A DNA stretch of 44,663 nucleotides from Schaalia georgiae DSM 6843 (GCF_000429245.1 NZ_KE386870.1:108718-153380); one strand, 5' to 3'; numbered from the stretch's first letter, positions 16,324 to 24,932 are shown. The notes: generated from the letters alone by a model not told the origin. Translations and numbers: made by a program.

Positions 16324-17088
16324 ATGACGATGCCGCAGATGTCCTCAGAGCTCGGGGATCTGGCCAGGCTCGCTGTGCAGATGGAGGATCTGGCGCAGCG
16401 GGTGATGGGGGCCAGTGAGAACGTCCCCGACGAGGTCACCGTCGTGGACGGCACCGAGTCCCTGCTGATCACCATGCGCAGTGACGGCAGTGTCGCGGAC
16501 TTCCAGATGGAGAGCGATTGGAGGGGTTCGATCGATCCCAACAGCCTGGGGGACGCCCTCACCATGCTCCTGGGCGAGGCCCAGTACGAGCTGATGGCAG
16601 GCTTCGACGAGGCGCTCGCGGAATCCTTCGACGGGCCGCAGGAGGATGAGGGCGACGAGTCGTTCAACCTCCTCACGGACCCGCGCGTGCGCGACTTCGA
16701 GGCCGGGGTGGAGGAGTTCCTCCAGAGCTCCCGTTCCAACGCGGTGCCCCTGGAGCAGGCGCGTGAGGACGCGGACGCCTATATCGACAGGGTGCGCGCG
16801 ATGCTCGCCGACCCCTCCCTCGGCGCCGGCAGCGGGGAGCCCGACGGTGGCTCGCCGGTGTGGTGCGAGAGGATGGGCGGCCGTCCCATGGCGGTCCATG
16901 TCGACGGCTACTGGGCCAGGACGACTCCCTTCGTGGCGGTGAGAGCGGCGATCAGGGACGAGCTGACGACCGCAGCCGAGGATGTCTCCGCCCTGTCCCA
17001 GGACCTGGCGTCCCAGGGCACGGCTGTGCTCTCGCAGTTGATCGGCAATATGATGCAACCATTGGAGTTCCCGGAGAGGAGGGGCTGA
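16324..17088 (+). CDS. YbaB/EbfC-like domain protein of a T7SS-type operon
   Basis: 254 residues; the ATG at 16324 follows GGGTGGGGG. The first 110 residues have the YbaB-like pattern: a first helix (LARLAVQMEDLAQRVMG), a beta pair (LLITMRSDGSVADFQM) and a second helix (LGDALTMLLGEAQYELMAGF). A longer acidic helical part follows to residue 254. YbaB-like proteins recur in actinobacterial T7SS substrate loci, where they may act as chaperones or adaptors; this is family context, not shown here. Its stop shares a base with the next start (TGATG), so it is the first gene of a four-gene operon. Confidence 0.65.
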   Translation: MTMPQMSSELGDLARLAVQMEDLAQRVMGASENVPDEVTVVDGTESLLITMRSDGSVADFQMESDWRGSIDPNSLGDALTMLLGEAQYELMAGFDEALAESFDGPQEDEGDESFNLLTDPRVRDFEAGVEEFLQSSRSNAVPLEQAREDADAYIDRVRAMLADPSLGAGSGEPDGGSPVWCERMGGRPMAVHVDGYWARTTPFVAVRAAIRDELTTAAEDVSALSQDLASQGTAVLSQLIGNMMQPLEFPERRG

Positions 17089-17384
17089 TGTCCAGGGTGT
17101 CTGGTGACGGTTTCTCCGTCAACACCGATTCGCTCCGTGACGACGCGACGAAGTGGACCCAGCAGGCCTTCGCGCTCGCGCAGGGGCGCCAGGCCGTGCA
17201 GAACTCGTGCGGGCTAAGGGTGAGCGGGGGCAATGAGATCCTCACTGCTGCCCTCGAACTCGTTCATCAGTACGTGCAGTTCTGCTCGGACGGCGAGGGG
17301 GAGTTCTTCTCCACTGGGGAATCCCTTCTACAGGCTGCGAACGAATACGAGGACACCGAGTCGGAAATTTTCAAGAAGGAGTGA
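17088..17384 (+). CDS. EspC/ESAT-6-like small T7SS substrate with C-terminal YxxxE signal
   Basis: 98 residues, the size of WXG100/EspC-type proteins. It has two helical halves broken around residues 40-50 (CGLRVSGGNE). It ends with AANEYEDTESE, where Tyr87 and Glu91 fit the YxxxD/E secretion signal of actinobacterial type VII substrates. No W-x-G motif is present at the turn, so EspC-like fits better than ESAT-6 proper. It overlaps the gene before (TGATG), and the AAGGAG near its end serves as ribosome site for the next gene. It is likely the export-signal partner that pairs with one of its operon neighbours. Confidence 0.68.
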   Translation: MSRVSGDGFSVNTDSLRDDATKWTQQAFALAQGRQAVQNSCGLRVSGGNEILTAALELVHQYVQFCSDGEGEFFSTGESLLQAANEYEDTESEIFKKE

Positions 17385-17389
17385 GCGGC

Positions 17390-18124
17390 ATGGTCGATGC
17401 GACGAATCATACGGAGAAGCTCCAGCGCGCCGTGGAGGACCTCAAAGGTGGTCAGGAGAAGGTGCGCCAGGTCGCCGATGCGGTGTCTGGGGTCCTCAGG
17501 GGTATGGGGTTGTCCGGTGTCGCCGAGAAGGTTGATCAGGTCTCACAGAAGGTGGACCAGTCATGCTCACAGGCGTACAACAATGCTGATGAGGCGCTCA
17601 GGAAGCTGCTGGCCCAGATGTGCATCCTCGATCTCGTTACCGTCCTTAAGGAGAAATTCGCCCCACCGCTGACGGCGGTGGACGCCCTCGTCACGGAGCT
17701 CAAGGGCCGGAACACCCTCGACTGGCAGGGCATCGGTGCGGACGCGTACAAGGAACACACCGACGTACAGCGTGATGCCGCGGGTGAGCTGAGCGAGAGC
17801 GCGAACATGGTGGCGGACATCATCCTCAACGATATGAGGAGCGCGCAGGAGCTCTCTGATGCGATTGCTATCGCTATTGTGGCCGCAGTCGGGGGGTTCG
17901 CCCTTGGTTGCATCAGCCTCCCGCCCCCGGTGACGCCCGTGGGTGTCGCTTTGATTATTCTTGCGGTGGTGGGGTTCATCACGGCGCTGGTCAATTGCAT
18001 CGCCGCGTACAACAAACGCCAAGCGGACATCAGGGAGGGGCTCGCCAAACTCAAGGCGCCCCCCGCCGGTGGGAAGTCGAAGTTCGGCAATGGGCACTGG
18101 CCGCAGCGGAAACTGTACTCCTGA
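17390..18124 (+). CDS. WXG-domain protein with C-terminal membrane hairpin (candidate T7SS effector)
   Basis: 244 residues from the ATG at 17390 (GAAGGAG eight bases upstream). A GTG at 17381 overlapping the previous stop is the alternative. Residues 1-150 are helical with LDWQGIGADAY (W112-x-G114), as in WXG-type domains. Two hydrophobic segments follow (about 157-178 and 182-206) with a short Pro-containing turn, then a basic tail with no recognisable enzyme domain. The plan (WXG helices, hydrophobic hairpin, tail) matches the 222-1630 protein. It could be a membrane-active effector or a structural membrane part of the secretion machine; the sequence does not decide. Confidence 0.62.
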   Translation: MVDATNHTEKLQRAVEDLKGGQEKVRQVADAVSGVLRGMGLSGVAEKVDQVSQKVDQSCSQAYNNADEALRKLLAQMCILDLVTVLKEKFAPPLTAVDALVTELKGRNTLDWQGIGADAYKEHTDVQRDAAGELSESANMVADIILNDMRSAQELSDAIAIAIVAAVGGFALGCISLPPPVTPVGVALIILAVVGFITALVNCIAAYNKRQADIREGLAKLKAPPAGGKSKFGNGHWPQRKLYS

Positions 18125-19605
18125 TGGAGCAGCACCCATCATCGGCCCCGGCCCCGCCGCCTGGGAGCGGCGCCCCAGCGCCCCTGCCGAGCGTGCCCCC
18201 TGCGCCCCGCAAGCCGCTGTTCCGGTGGAGGGATATCGTCGGCCTGGGCATCCTACTGCTGGTCGTGTTCCCGCTGCTGCTCTACTCCTGCCGCTTGGTG
18301 TCGCACTCTTCCGATGAGGGGCGGCAGTCGGACCTCGCTTCCCGCGCGTCGGGCATCAACGAGGTGTCGGCCATCCCCTGGACGGTGGACGGGGACATCC
18401 TGTACCCCTTGGCGGCGGTGCGCCCGGCGGACGAGTGGGCCAATGGGGCGCAACGCGCGTGGAGCGTCGGACTGTCGGCGGCGAGCGGCATCGGTTCCAC
18501 GGGCAAGCGGTACGCCACGAATGGGAACGTGATGGTCGCCCTGGATGGCGCCGGCACGTGGCAGAACACGGTGAGGGGCTGGGATATCAGCGGGGGCGCG
18601 CCGCGTGAACTGTGGTCGTACACGGTGCCGTCCGCGGACACCCCCCATGTTGGGCTCGAACCGCGCAGTGTGTGGGTGGGCGACACGCTCTTCGTCGGGC
18701 ACTACGCGATCAACGGGCGCACCGGCCAGACCGTGTCGTTGTCGTGGCTGCGACAGGACGGTTCTGGGCGCGGGGACAAGGACCTCATCGTCACCACGGG
18801 TCCTCTGCTGGTGGCGTGCGACCCCGGTACGGGCGGGTGCACGGGGCACTCGGCCGATGGGAACGTGATGTGGGAGGCGTCCACGGGGGTGCGGGACTAC
18901 ATCATGCGGGGCAGCGCCGCATCGGGCGGGGACGAGTGGATCTGGCTGGACGGGCTGGGGGAACCTGGTGTGTTCCTCAACACCGCCACTGGCGGGGTTA
19001 AGCGTGCCGAGCGCCGGGCGACGGGGAAGTGCTGGAGCACGGGGGCGGTCGACGGGTGGCTGGTCGCGTGCGAGGGGGATTCGCAGATCGCCGCCTTCGC
19101 TGCGGACGGGACCGCTGTCGGGGCCTTCGGTGCGGCGCGCTGGCCGGTCTCCACGCGGGGCGAGGGCGAGTGCTCGGACGCGGGCGTGCCCGTGTGGCAG
19201 GGCACTCCGACGCTGGACGAGGCGACCGCGTACTACCGCGACGGCGATGAGTCCCGCGTTCTGGGTGTTCTCACGGCTACGGATTGCGGGTACGTCGAGT
19301 ATCGCACGCCTGGGGGACTGACTGCGATCATCGATATCTCGGGTGATGATCCGGATCTGTGGCAGTTCGTCCTCGGCGAGTTCGGGCAGCCGAGCACAGG
19401 GGTCGGCCAGTGGTTCCATTTCGCCATCAGTGACGGAGGGCGGATCCTGGCGGTCGGCAACACTGTGCTTGTCGATGTGGGCAGTGGCGAGCACATGGGC
19501 CTTCCGCGCGTGGCCGACTCCCCGGATCAGCTCCCCCTCAAGGCCCCTGGGTTGGTGCTCAGCGCGGATGGCGACGGTGTCGTCGCCATTGCGCCGGGCC
19601 GTTGA
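18124..19605 (+). CDS. Membrane-anchored extracellular beta-propeller-like protein
   Basis: 493 residues; its ATG shares a base with the previous stop (TGATG). The N-terminal 30 residues are Pro/Ala-rich and cytoplasmic, followed by one membrane helix (about 38-58) and a large outer domain. That domain has repeated strand-type units with GTG, W and DG turns (DISGGAPRELWSYTV, ATGGVKRAERRATG, DGGRILAVGNTVLVDV), as in PQQ-like propellers, and about eight Cys that could form disulfides. As last gene of the operon it may receive, protect against or stabilise the exported small proteins at the outer membrane face. Its family is not firmly recognised. Confidence 0.6.
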   Translation: MEQHPSSAPAPPPGSGAPAPLPSVPPAPRKPLFRWRDIVGLGILLLVVFPLLLYSCRLVSHSSDEGRQSDLASRASGINEVSAIPWTVDGDILYPLAAVRPADEWANGAQRAWSVGLSAASGIGSTGKRYATNGNVMVALDGAGTWQNTVRGWDISGGAPRELWSYTVPSADTPHVGLEPRSVWVGDTLFVGHYAINGRTGQTVSLSWLRQDGSGRGDKDLIVTTGPLLVACDPGTGGCTGHSADGNVMWEASTGVRDYIMRGSAASGGDEWIWLDGLGEPGVFLNTATGGVKRAERRATGKCWSTGAVDGWLVACEGDSQIAAFAADGTAVGAFGAARWPVSTRGEGECSDAGVPVWQGTPTLDEATAYYRDGDESRVLGVLTATDCGYVEYRTPGGLTAIIDISGDDPDLWQFVLGEFGQPSTGVGQWFHFAISDGGRILAVGNTVLVDVGSGEHMGLPRVADSPDQLPLKAPGLVLSADGDGVVAIAPGR

Positions 19606-19688
19606 GCCGACCAGGGGTTGTCAGTCGGAACCGCTCGTTTTGTGGTATCGGGGTGAGGTGCCCAGGGCGGTGCGGTCGGGGTGGGTGT

Positions 19689-19970
19689 TGCGTAGTTGGT
19701 GATGTGGGCTCCGCGTGCCACGCCGTAGCCGCGTGCGGCCAGGATGGACACCATCGCAGTGCCATGGGAGCGCCCGTCGGGGCTGGCGGTGAAGTCGCAC
19801 ATGGGTGTGACGGTGATGTCGGCCCCGGCCAGTTCGGGCACAGTGGTGTCGGCGGGCCCGTCGATCACAGCGATGCTCACGCCTTCCCCGGTGTAGCCGG
19901 CCGCGGCCTCGTTGGCCACGCCCAACGCCGCCACGTACTCCTGGGTCGTGATCTCATCCACCGCCCGCCC
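19689..19970 (-). pseudogene. Truncated mycosin copy (lacks signal peptide and catalytic Ser)
   Basis: Minus-strand residues from VDEITTQEYV through AVIDGPADTTVPEL (catalytic Asp), GRSHGTAMVSILAARGYGV (catalytic His) to HITNYA match a mycosin N-terminal third. Homology stops near 19689 and the frame continues into an unrelated Pro/Thr string. Upstream, the signal peptide is replaced by a Trp/Cys/Gly-rich stretch from the old promoter region. Bases 19830-19924 are identical to 1-95, so the copy is recent or has been gene-converted. Without Ser and an export signal it cannot be an active mycosin. Confidence 0.82.
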
Positions 19971-20036
19971 CCCGCCCCACCGCCCCGACCACGAACAACA
20001 CCCACCACAAGAGACGAACACCACACACGACCAGAT

Positions 20037-20080
20037 CTGCATCACGGACAACCCGCACCCACATCGCGGACAGCGCGCCT
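20037..20080. repeat. Second set of 22-bp direct repeats behind the mycosin remnant
   Basis: Units at 20037-20058 and 20059-20080 carry GCATCACGGAC and ACATCGCGGAC. A weaker third unit begins at 20081. They match the 1901-1966 array in unit length, core and flanking base order (CCAGATC on the same side), and the adjoining 50 bases also align with 1848-1900. The region is thus a diverged copy of the T7SS promoter. Confidence 0.6.
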
Positions 20081-20140
20081 CGGATCACAAGCTCAACCGC
20101 TCGCTGGTCCGGGTGCGGTTATCCTGCTCAACTGTTTCTA

Positions 20141-20169
20141 TAGACGTACTACGATAGACGTGCTATGTT
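20141..20169 (+). promoter_or_regulatory. padR promoter with overlapping direct-repeat operator
   Basis: TAGACG (20141-20146) and TATGTT (20164-20169) are 17 bases apart, a good -35/-10 pair 55 bases before the padR start. Two near-identical 11-mers, TAGACGTACTA (20141-20151) and TAGACGTGCTA (20155-20165), cover the -35 box and spacer. That is where an autorepressing PadR protein would bind. Confidence 0.5.
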
Positions 20170-20223
20170 TGTCGTGTGGTTGGGAGTGCCCGGCCATGGC
20201 CTCGTGAACGGAAGGAGGAATCG

Positions 20224-20553
20224 ATGATCAGCGCCGACGCGATCAGGGGGTACATCGACCTCATCGTGCTGGGGCTGCTGCGCGAACGCCCGTCCTACGC
20301 CTACGAGCTGGCCAAGACGATCAGCCAGGTGTCCCAGGGGCAGTACGCCATCAAGCAGACGACCCTCTACTCAGCGCTCAAACGACTGGAAGGGCAAGGG
20401 GTCACCGAGTCCTACCAGGGCGTCTCAGAATCGGGCAAGACCCGCACCTACTACCGCCTGGGCCCCACCGGCCAGGCCTACCTCAACGACAAGATCGCGG
20501 AATGGGCCGACACCAAGGACCTCGTCGACCGCTTCGTGGAAGGAAGAGAATGA
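20224..20553 (+). CDS. PadR-family transcriptional regulator
   Basis: 109 residues, with GGAAGGAGGAATCG before the ATG. It is a short PadR with one winged helix: DLIVLGLLRERPSYAYELAKTI, then KQTTLYSALKRLEGQGVTES and KTRTYYRLGPTGQAYL. Small PadR proteins pair with HAAS-type membrane proteins, and the next gene, whose ATGATG overlaps this stop, is such a protein. The pair would sense envelope or drug stress and repress its own promoter through the repeats at 20141-20165. Confidence 0.92.
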   Translation: MISADAIRGYIDLIVLGLLRERPSYAYELAKTISQVSQGQYAIKQTTLYSALKRLEGQGVTESYQGVSESGKTRTYYRLGPTGQAYLNDKIAEWADTKDLVDRFVEGRE

Positions 20554-21659
20554 TGGACACCATCGACAATTTCCTCGACGCCATGTTCGCACCCTACCCG
20601 GCCTCGACGCGCCTGGCCGACGCCAAAGCCGAGCTGCGCGCCATGATGGAGGACGCCTACGCCGACGCCATCGCCTCCGGCATGACGCACAACGAGGCGG
20701 TCGGCCGTGTCATCACCGACTTCGGGAACCTCCAGGAGATCGCCCCCGTCCTCGGCATCGCCGACGACCTCACCGCCGTCAACGGGGCAGCCCAGCCGGA
20801 GGCCGCCCCCGCGCCGGCCGGGGCCGACGGGACCGGGGCCCCGCACCGCCCCCGCGTCACGCTCCCCGAGGCGCAAGAACTCGCCGAAGCGCGCAGGCGC
20901 GGGGCCGCCGGCCTGGGGCTCAGCGTCGCCATCCTGGTCTCGACGGGCATCCCCATGTTCGCGCTCCGGGGGCTGACGGAGGTCGGCCTCGTCCCCTTCA
21001 ACGAGGACACGGCCACCTTCCTCGCCCTGGGTGCGGACCTGCTCCTCGTCGCCCTCGGCGTCATCATGCTGCTGTCCAGATCCCGGTTGTTCGCCAACGT
21101 CAAACACCTGGTGAACCTGGAGTTCACGACCGACCCCATCGTCACGGCGTGGGCGGCCAGGCTGCGCCTCGAGCACGAGGACCGGCGCGTGCGGCGCCTC
21201 GCCATCGCCGTCGGACTGTGGATCTGCGCGGCACTGCCGCCCGCGCTCGTCCGAGCGCTGCCGCCCATCGGCATCGGCATGGCCGTGCCGGCGGGCGCCG
21301 ACAACGGGACGCTCAACGGCGGTGACCTGTCCGAGCTCGCCCTGGCGCTGTCGGTGGCGCTCGTGGCGCTCGGCCTGTGGATCTTCCTGCCCGCCAACTG
21401 GGCCGTGCAAACGCAGCAGACCCTCGTCCGCGAGGGCCGCCAAGGGTACGACTACGACGAGGAGGACTACCGCGACCCCGTCATCGGGATCGTTGCCAGC
21501 GTCTACTGGCCGTGCGTCGTCGTCGCCTACTTCGTGTGGGGGGCTGTCTTCGACCAGTGGGACAAGTCGTGGGTGCTCTTCCCCATCTCAGGACTGCTCT
21601 TCGGGGTCTTCGCCGCAGCGCGGACGTCGGTCCGCCGCGCCAAGGCCGGTCCCCAGTAG
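20550..21659 (+). CDS. HAAS/permease-prefix-type membrane protein partnered with PadR
   Basis: 369 residues; the start overlaps the padR stop, with GGAAGGAAGAG upstream. The N-terminal cytoplasmic helical domain (FLDAMFAPYPASTRLADAK, ADAIASGMTHNEAVGRVI, DFGNLQEIAP) is the HAAS/permease-prefix type seen next to small PadR genes. About six membrane segments follow after residue 125, with an Ala/Pro linker between. No transport or enzyme motif is visible. It probably works as the membrane target or sensor of the PadR pair. Confidence 0.78.
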   Translation: MMDTIDNFLDAMFAPYPASTRLADAKAELRAMMEDAYADAIASGMTHNEAVGRVITDFGNLQEIAPVLGIADDLTAVNGAAQPEAAPAPAGADGTGAPHRPRVTLPEAQELAEARRRGAAGLGLSVAILVSTGIPMFALRGLTEVGLVPFNEDTATFLALGADLLLVALGVIMLLSRSRLFANVKHLVNLEFTTDPIVTAWAARLRLEHEDRRVRRLAIAVGLWICAALPPALVRALPPIGIGMAVPAGADNGTLNGGDLSELALALSVALVALGLWIFLPANWAVQTQQTLVREGRQGYDYDEEDYRDPVIGIVASVYWPCVVVAYFVWGAVFDQWDKSWVLFPISGLLFGVFAAARTSVRRAKAGPQ

Positions 21660-21667
21660 GCGGCGCC

Positions 21668-21713
21668 AAAAAACGCGCGGCACCCGGGTGGGACCCACCC
21701 GGGTGCCGCGCGT
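21668..21713 (-). terminator. Strong hairpin terminator between convergent genes
   Basis: A 19-base arm at 21673-21691 pairs perfectly with 21695-21713 around a 3-base loop. The run of six A at 21668-21673 reads as a U-tract on the minus strand, so it terminates the OPT transporter transcript intrinsically. It would also stop the plus-strand padR operon, though without a U-tract. Confidence 0.85.
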
Positions 21714-21851
21714 CCCCGCCCGGTGCTGCCGCCCGCCCGGCGCGCGACTGGGCCGCCTGGCCGATGCGCGCGGGGCCGCCAGGAGGCGGCAGGGGCTCAG
21801 GCCCCCTCCTGCTCTGGCGCGCGGTACTCGCTGTAGTGGGGCGGCAGGGGC

Positions 21852-23846
21852 TCAGGCCCCGTCGGCCCCTTCCGCCTCGGCGCTCGTGCGGCGAGTCCAC
21901 CGGTACAGCAGTGCGATGGCGCCTGCGAAGAACGCGACGCCGACCACCTGCCCGACGGGGGCGTACCCGTCGCCGATGAAAGGCAGCGCCAGTGGCGCCT
22001 CGGAACCCGTGGCCCCGGCGATGCCCGCGAAGACCACGCCGAAAAGGGACTCCCCGACAATGAGCCCAGTGGCCGTCAGAGTGCCGAAACGGCGCGCCCG
22101 CCCCGGTTCCGGGCGCCCATCGGCCCACCGGTTGTAGAAGAACCCGATGAGCCCCCCGACGGGGATGAGGATCGTGAGCGACGACGGCAGGTAGATGCCC
22201 ATGCCCACCGCCAGGGGCGGCAGGGCGAGCCTCCCCTTCGACAGGGGGCGCAGCGCCTCGTCGATGCCGATCACCACAGCGCCGATGACGGCTCCCAGGC
22301 CGAGCAGGCCCCAGTCGATCCCGCCGCCGAGCACCCCCTGCGCCAGGGACGCGATGAGCGAGGCCTGGGGCGCGGCGAGCGCGCTCTCCCCCGCGCCCGG
22401 CATCCCCTGGAAACCGAAGCTCGCCTGCATGAGGCCCAGGACCGGGGGGATCACCAGGGCGCCGAAGACGACGCCGATCACCAGTGCGACCTGCTGCTTC
22501 CACGGCGTCGCCTCCACCAGTTGACCGGTCTTGAGGTCCTGCAGGTTGTCGTTCGCGATCGTCGCGATGCAGAAGACGATGGCCGCTGTGAACAGCGTGT
22601 AAGCGACCAGCGCCGTCGTCTCCTCGGCGGACGAGCCCGTGCCGTGGACCAGCAGGACCGCCAGCGCAGTGATGACGACCACCAGGATTCCCACGCCGGA
22701 GACCGGGGAGTTCGACGAGCCGATCAGGCCCGCCATGTAGCCGCACACCGCTGCCACCAGCAGGCCCGCGGCCAGGATGAAAACCACGGAAACGGCGATC
22801 AGTGCGCCCATGTTGTGCGCGATGGCCGTGCCCGACGCGAAGAACCACAGCAGGACGCCGATGGGGAGCATCGACGCCAGGATCGAGGCCATGACCACAC
22901 CCGCGGGGATGTCCCTCTCCGTGCGCGCCACGCTCCCGCCCCCGTGCCTCGCGCGCGAGGCGGCCACCGACTCGCGCATGCCGCGCACGATCGGGACCAT
23001 GATCTTCACGAGGGTCCACACGGCGGCCACCGCCATGACCCCCGCGCCGATGAAACGCACGTCGGCGCGGAACACCGTGCCCAGGGCGTCCTCCAGGCCG
23101 TCGCCCCCGTCCAAGGAGCCCGAGGCGAAGTAGGGGAGCAGCACCCCGTAGGAGAGGAGCATGCCGACCAGCATCGCAATGCCGACCGTCATACCGACCA
23201 AGTGGCCGACGCCGATGAGCGCCATCGACAACGACGACCCCAGCATCGTGCCCGTTCCGCCCAGCCGGAACGCGGCTGAGATGCTGGTCGCCGCGATCTT
23301 CAGGTTCGACAGCAGACTCATGAGGGACGAGGCGAGGGCCCCGAGGACGATGGCGACAAGCCCCCGCCTGTTGTCCTCCCCGGCCCCGTGGGCATCACCG
23401 ACTTTGAGGATCTCGGCGCCCGCGACGCCCTCCGGGTAGGGCAAATCGGAACCGGTGACCAGGGCGCGGCGCAGGGGGATCGAATACATGACGCCCAGGG
23501 AGCCGCCCAGGGCGCACACCAGCATGGTCTGCCAATAGGGGAAACCGGTCCACCACCCCACGATCACCAGGCCCGGCAGCACGAAGATCACGGCCGACAG
23601 GGTTCCAGCGGCCGAGGCGATGGTCTGGACGATGTTGTTCTCCTGGACTGTGTGGTCGCTCCACAGGCGCAGGACCGCCATCGAGATGACGGCCGCGGGG
23701 ATCGAGGTGGCGAAGGTGAGGCCGACCTTCAACCCCAGGTAGACGTTCGCGGCGGTGAAGACGAGGGTGATGATGCCGCCGATCACGATGCCGCGGATGG
23801 TGAGTTCTTTGAGCGGGGCCGGGCGGCCCGCCTGTGGCGCGGACAC
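21852..23846 (-). CDS. OPT-family oligopeptide transporter
   Basis: 664 residues from the GTG at 23846, which follows AAAGGA by six bases. The GTG at 23861 would place that ribosome site inside the gene. It has about 14-16 membrane segments through the whole length. Family blocks are LKELTIRGIVIGGIITLVF, AANVYLGLKVGLTFA, LPYPEGVAGAEILKVG and GLIGSSNSPVSGVGIL. OPT proteins import short peptides or metal chelates with protons. The 3' end shows a small duplication: GGCGGCAGGGGCTCAGGCCCC occurs with both the real stop and a second in-frame-looking stop at 21797, so the ancestral C-terminus may have been longer. Confidence 0.9.
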   Translation of the reverse strand: MSAPQAGRPAPLKELTIRGIVIGGIITLVFTAANVYLGLKVGLTFATSIPAAVISMAVLRLWSDHTVQENNIVQTIASAAGTLSAVIFVLPGLVIVGWWTGFPYWQTMLVCALGGSLGVMYSIPLRRALVTGSDLPYPEGVAGAEILKVGDAHGAGEDNRRGLVAIVLGALASSLMSLLSNLKIAATSISAAFRLGGTGTMLGSSLSMALIGVGHLVGMTVGIAMLVGMLLSYGVLLPYFASGSLDGGDGLEDALGTVFRADVRFIGAGVMAVAAVWTLVKIMVPIVRGMRESVAASRARHGGGSVARTERDIPAGVVMASILASMLPIGVLLWFFASGTAIAHNMGALIAVSVVFILAAGLLVAAVCGYMAGLIGSSNSPVSGVGILVVVITALAVLLVHGTGSSAEETTALVAYTLFTAAIVFCIATIANDNLQDLKTGQLVEATPWKQQVALVIGVVFGALVIPPVLGLMQASFGFQGMPGAGESALAAPQASLIASLAQGVLGGGIDWGLLGLGAVIGAVVIGIDEALRPLSKGRLALPPLAVGMGIYLPSSLTILIPVGGLIGFFYNRWADGRPEPGRARRFGTLTATGLIVGESLFGVVFAGIAGATGSEAPLALPFIGDGYAPVGQVVGVAFFAGAIALLYRWTRRTSAEAEGADGA

Positions 23847-24169
23847 GGGGTTTCCTTTCACAGCGCGGATGTGTGTGCCAGGCCAGCCTAAGGCGGGGCA
23901 CGGATTCTGGCAGCGCGGGGGCGGTATGTGGGAGGCTGTGACAGTGGAGCGTGTGCCGCGACAAGGGCGCGGCGTGTGGCTCTGGGGTGTGTGCCGTGGC
24001 CGCCAGATTGCCCGCCCTGCGTCGCCGCCGGGGCGGCTCCCGGTGGAGCGGCCCCCGGACGGCCGGGGCGCACAGTTCCCGGGACGGCAGCGCCGACGTG
24101 TGCGAAGGGTCGCAGCTCCTTGCCCGACTTGCGCGACCGCGGTCCGCTTACGCTACTATGGCCGGGTAG
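23847..24169. other. Intergenic stretch without a recognisable gene; tRNA promoter at its end
   Basis: About 320 bases of very high GC with no plausible ribosome site or family-like frame. Near the right end TTGCGC (24129-24134) and TACTAT (24154-24159) form a possible promoter for tRNA-Ser, 11 bases before the tRNA. Nothing else is visible. Confidence 0.5.
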
Positions 24170-24259
24170 GGTAGCGTGTCCGAGCGGCCGAAGGTGCAGC
24201 ACTCGAAATGCTGTGTGGTGTAACAGCCACCCTGGGTTCAAATCCCAGCGCTACCGCCA
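24170..24259 (+). tRNA. tRNA-Ser (anticodon CGA)
   Basis: Acceptor arm GGTAGCG (24170-24176) pairs with CGCTACC (24249-24255). The anticodon loop CTCGAAA gives CGA. A long variable arm (serine class 2 type), a T loop GGTTCAAATC and an encoded CCA (24257-24259) complete the molecule. Confidence 0.96.
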
Positions 24260-24265
24260 CGGGAA

Positions 24266-24308
24266 GCCCCGCGGTCCCAGCCAGAGGTTGGGGCCGCGGG
24301 GCGTTCTT
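24266..24308 (+). terminator. Terminator hairpin after tRNA-Ser
   Basis: GCCCCGCGGTCCCA (24266-24279) pairs with 24289-24302 with one G-U pair, followed by GTTCTT. It starts seven bases after the tRNA. It may also stop the convergent NYN gene transcript. Confidence 0.7.
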
Positions 24309-24311
24309 GGT

Positions 24312-24932
24312 TCAGGAGTAGTCGCGAGGATCGATCGATGCCAGGAAATGCTCGCGTTTCATGGAGGTCGTCCAAATCCGGGCCTTCGTCTTGATGCTCC
24401 CGAAGGTTCGTCTATCAGTGGGGTCGTACCATTTCGCAGCTTCGACCTTCGTGGATCCCAAACCGTTCGCTTCGTCAAGGGCAGGAGCGAGGTCCGTGTC
24501 ACGTGAGGCGAGGACAACGACATCGAACTGCCCTGATCGGGCAAGCCTGACAAGCGCTAACGCGCACATCACGTCAACGCCCTTCTCCCGGCGACTTGAA
24601 CGGATTGGAACTTTCTTCCCGTCGATCCATTCCCACTCGTATTTGAGCGGGCGCAGCGTCACGGAGACGGTTCCGGCATGACCGCTCTGCCAGCGCTCTT
24701 GTTGTTCCATATTCCTTCGGTACGCGTCAGCGTCGTCGTCAACGATCGGGAGTCCCCTATACACTTCGACACGAGAAATCTCGGCCTCGTGCCGCCCATC
24801 GCTGTTGCGTGCCTTGGCGAGTTGCTTCGCGAACCTGAAAGGTTCGATCAGTCCTTCTTCGATCGGGCGACTGGGGAAGTAGAGCTGAGATGCTGTGAGA
24901 TGGACATTCTGATAGTCGATGACGACGGCCAT
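24312..24932 (-). CDS. NYN-domain (PIN-like) nuclease family protein
   Basis: 206 residues from the ATG at 24932; an in-frame TTG at 24977 is possible but adds a non-family stretch. The LabA/NYN pattern is clear: MAVVIDYQNVHL with the first acidic residue, REKGVDVMCALALVRLA with a central Asp, and VVLASRDTDLAPALDEA with two more. These are the acidic residues of the PIN-like metal site, so an RNase role is likely. The gene is visibly poorer in GC than its neighbours and lies directly beside tRNA-Ser, which suggests acquisition. Single NYN genes of this kind occur in phage-defence and accessory regions; a defence role here is only inference. Confidence 0.82.
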   Translation of the reverse strand: MAVVIDYQNVHLTASQLYFPSRPIEEGLIEPFRFAKQLAKARNSDGRHEAEISRVEVYRGLPIVDDDADAYRRNMEQQERWQSGHAGTVSVTLRPLKYEWEWIDGKKVPIRSSRREKGVDVMCALALVRLARSGQFDVVVLASRDTDLAPALDEANGLGSTKVEAAKWYDPTDRRTFGSIKTKARIWTTSMKREHFLASIDPRDYS

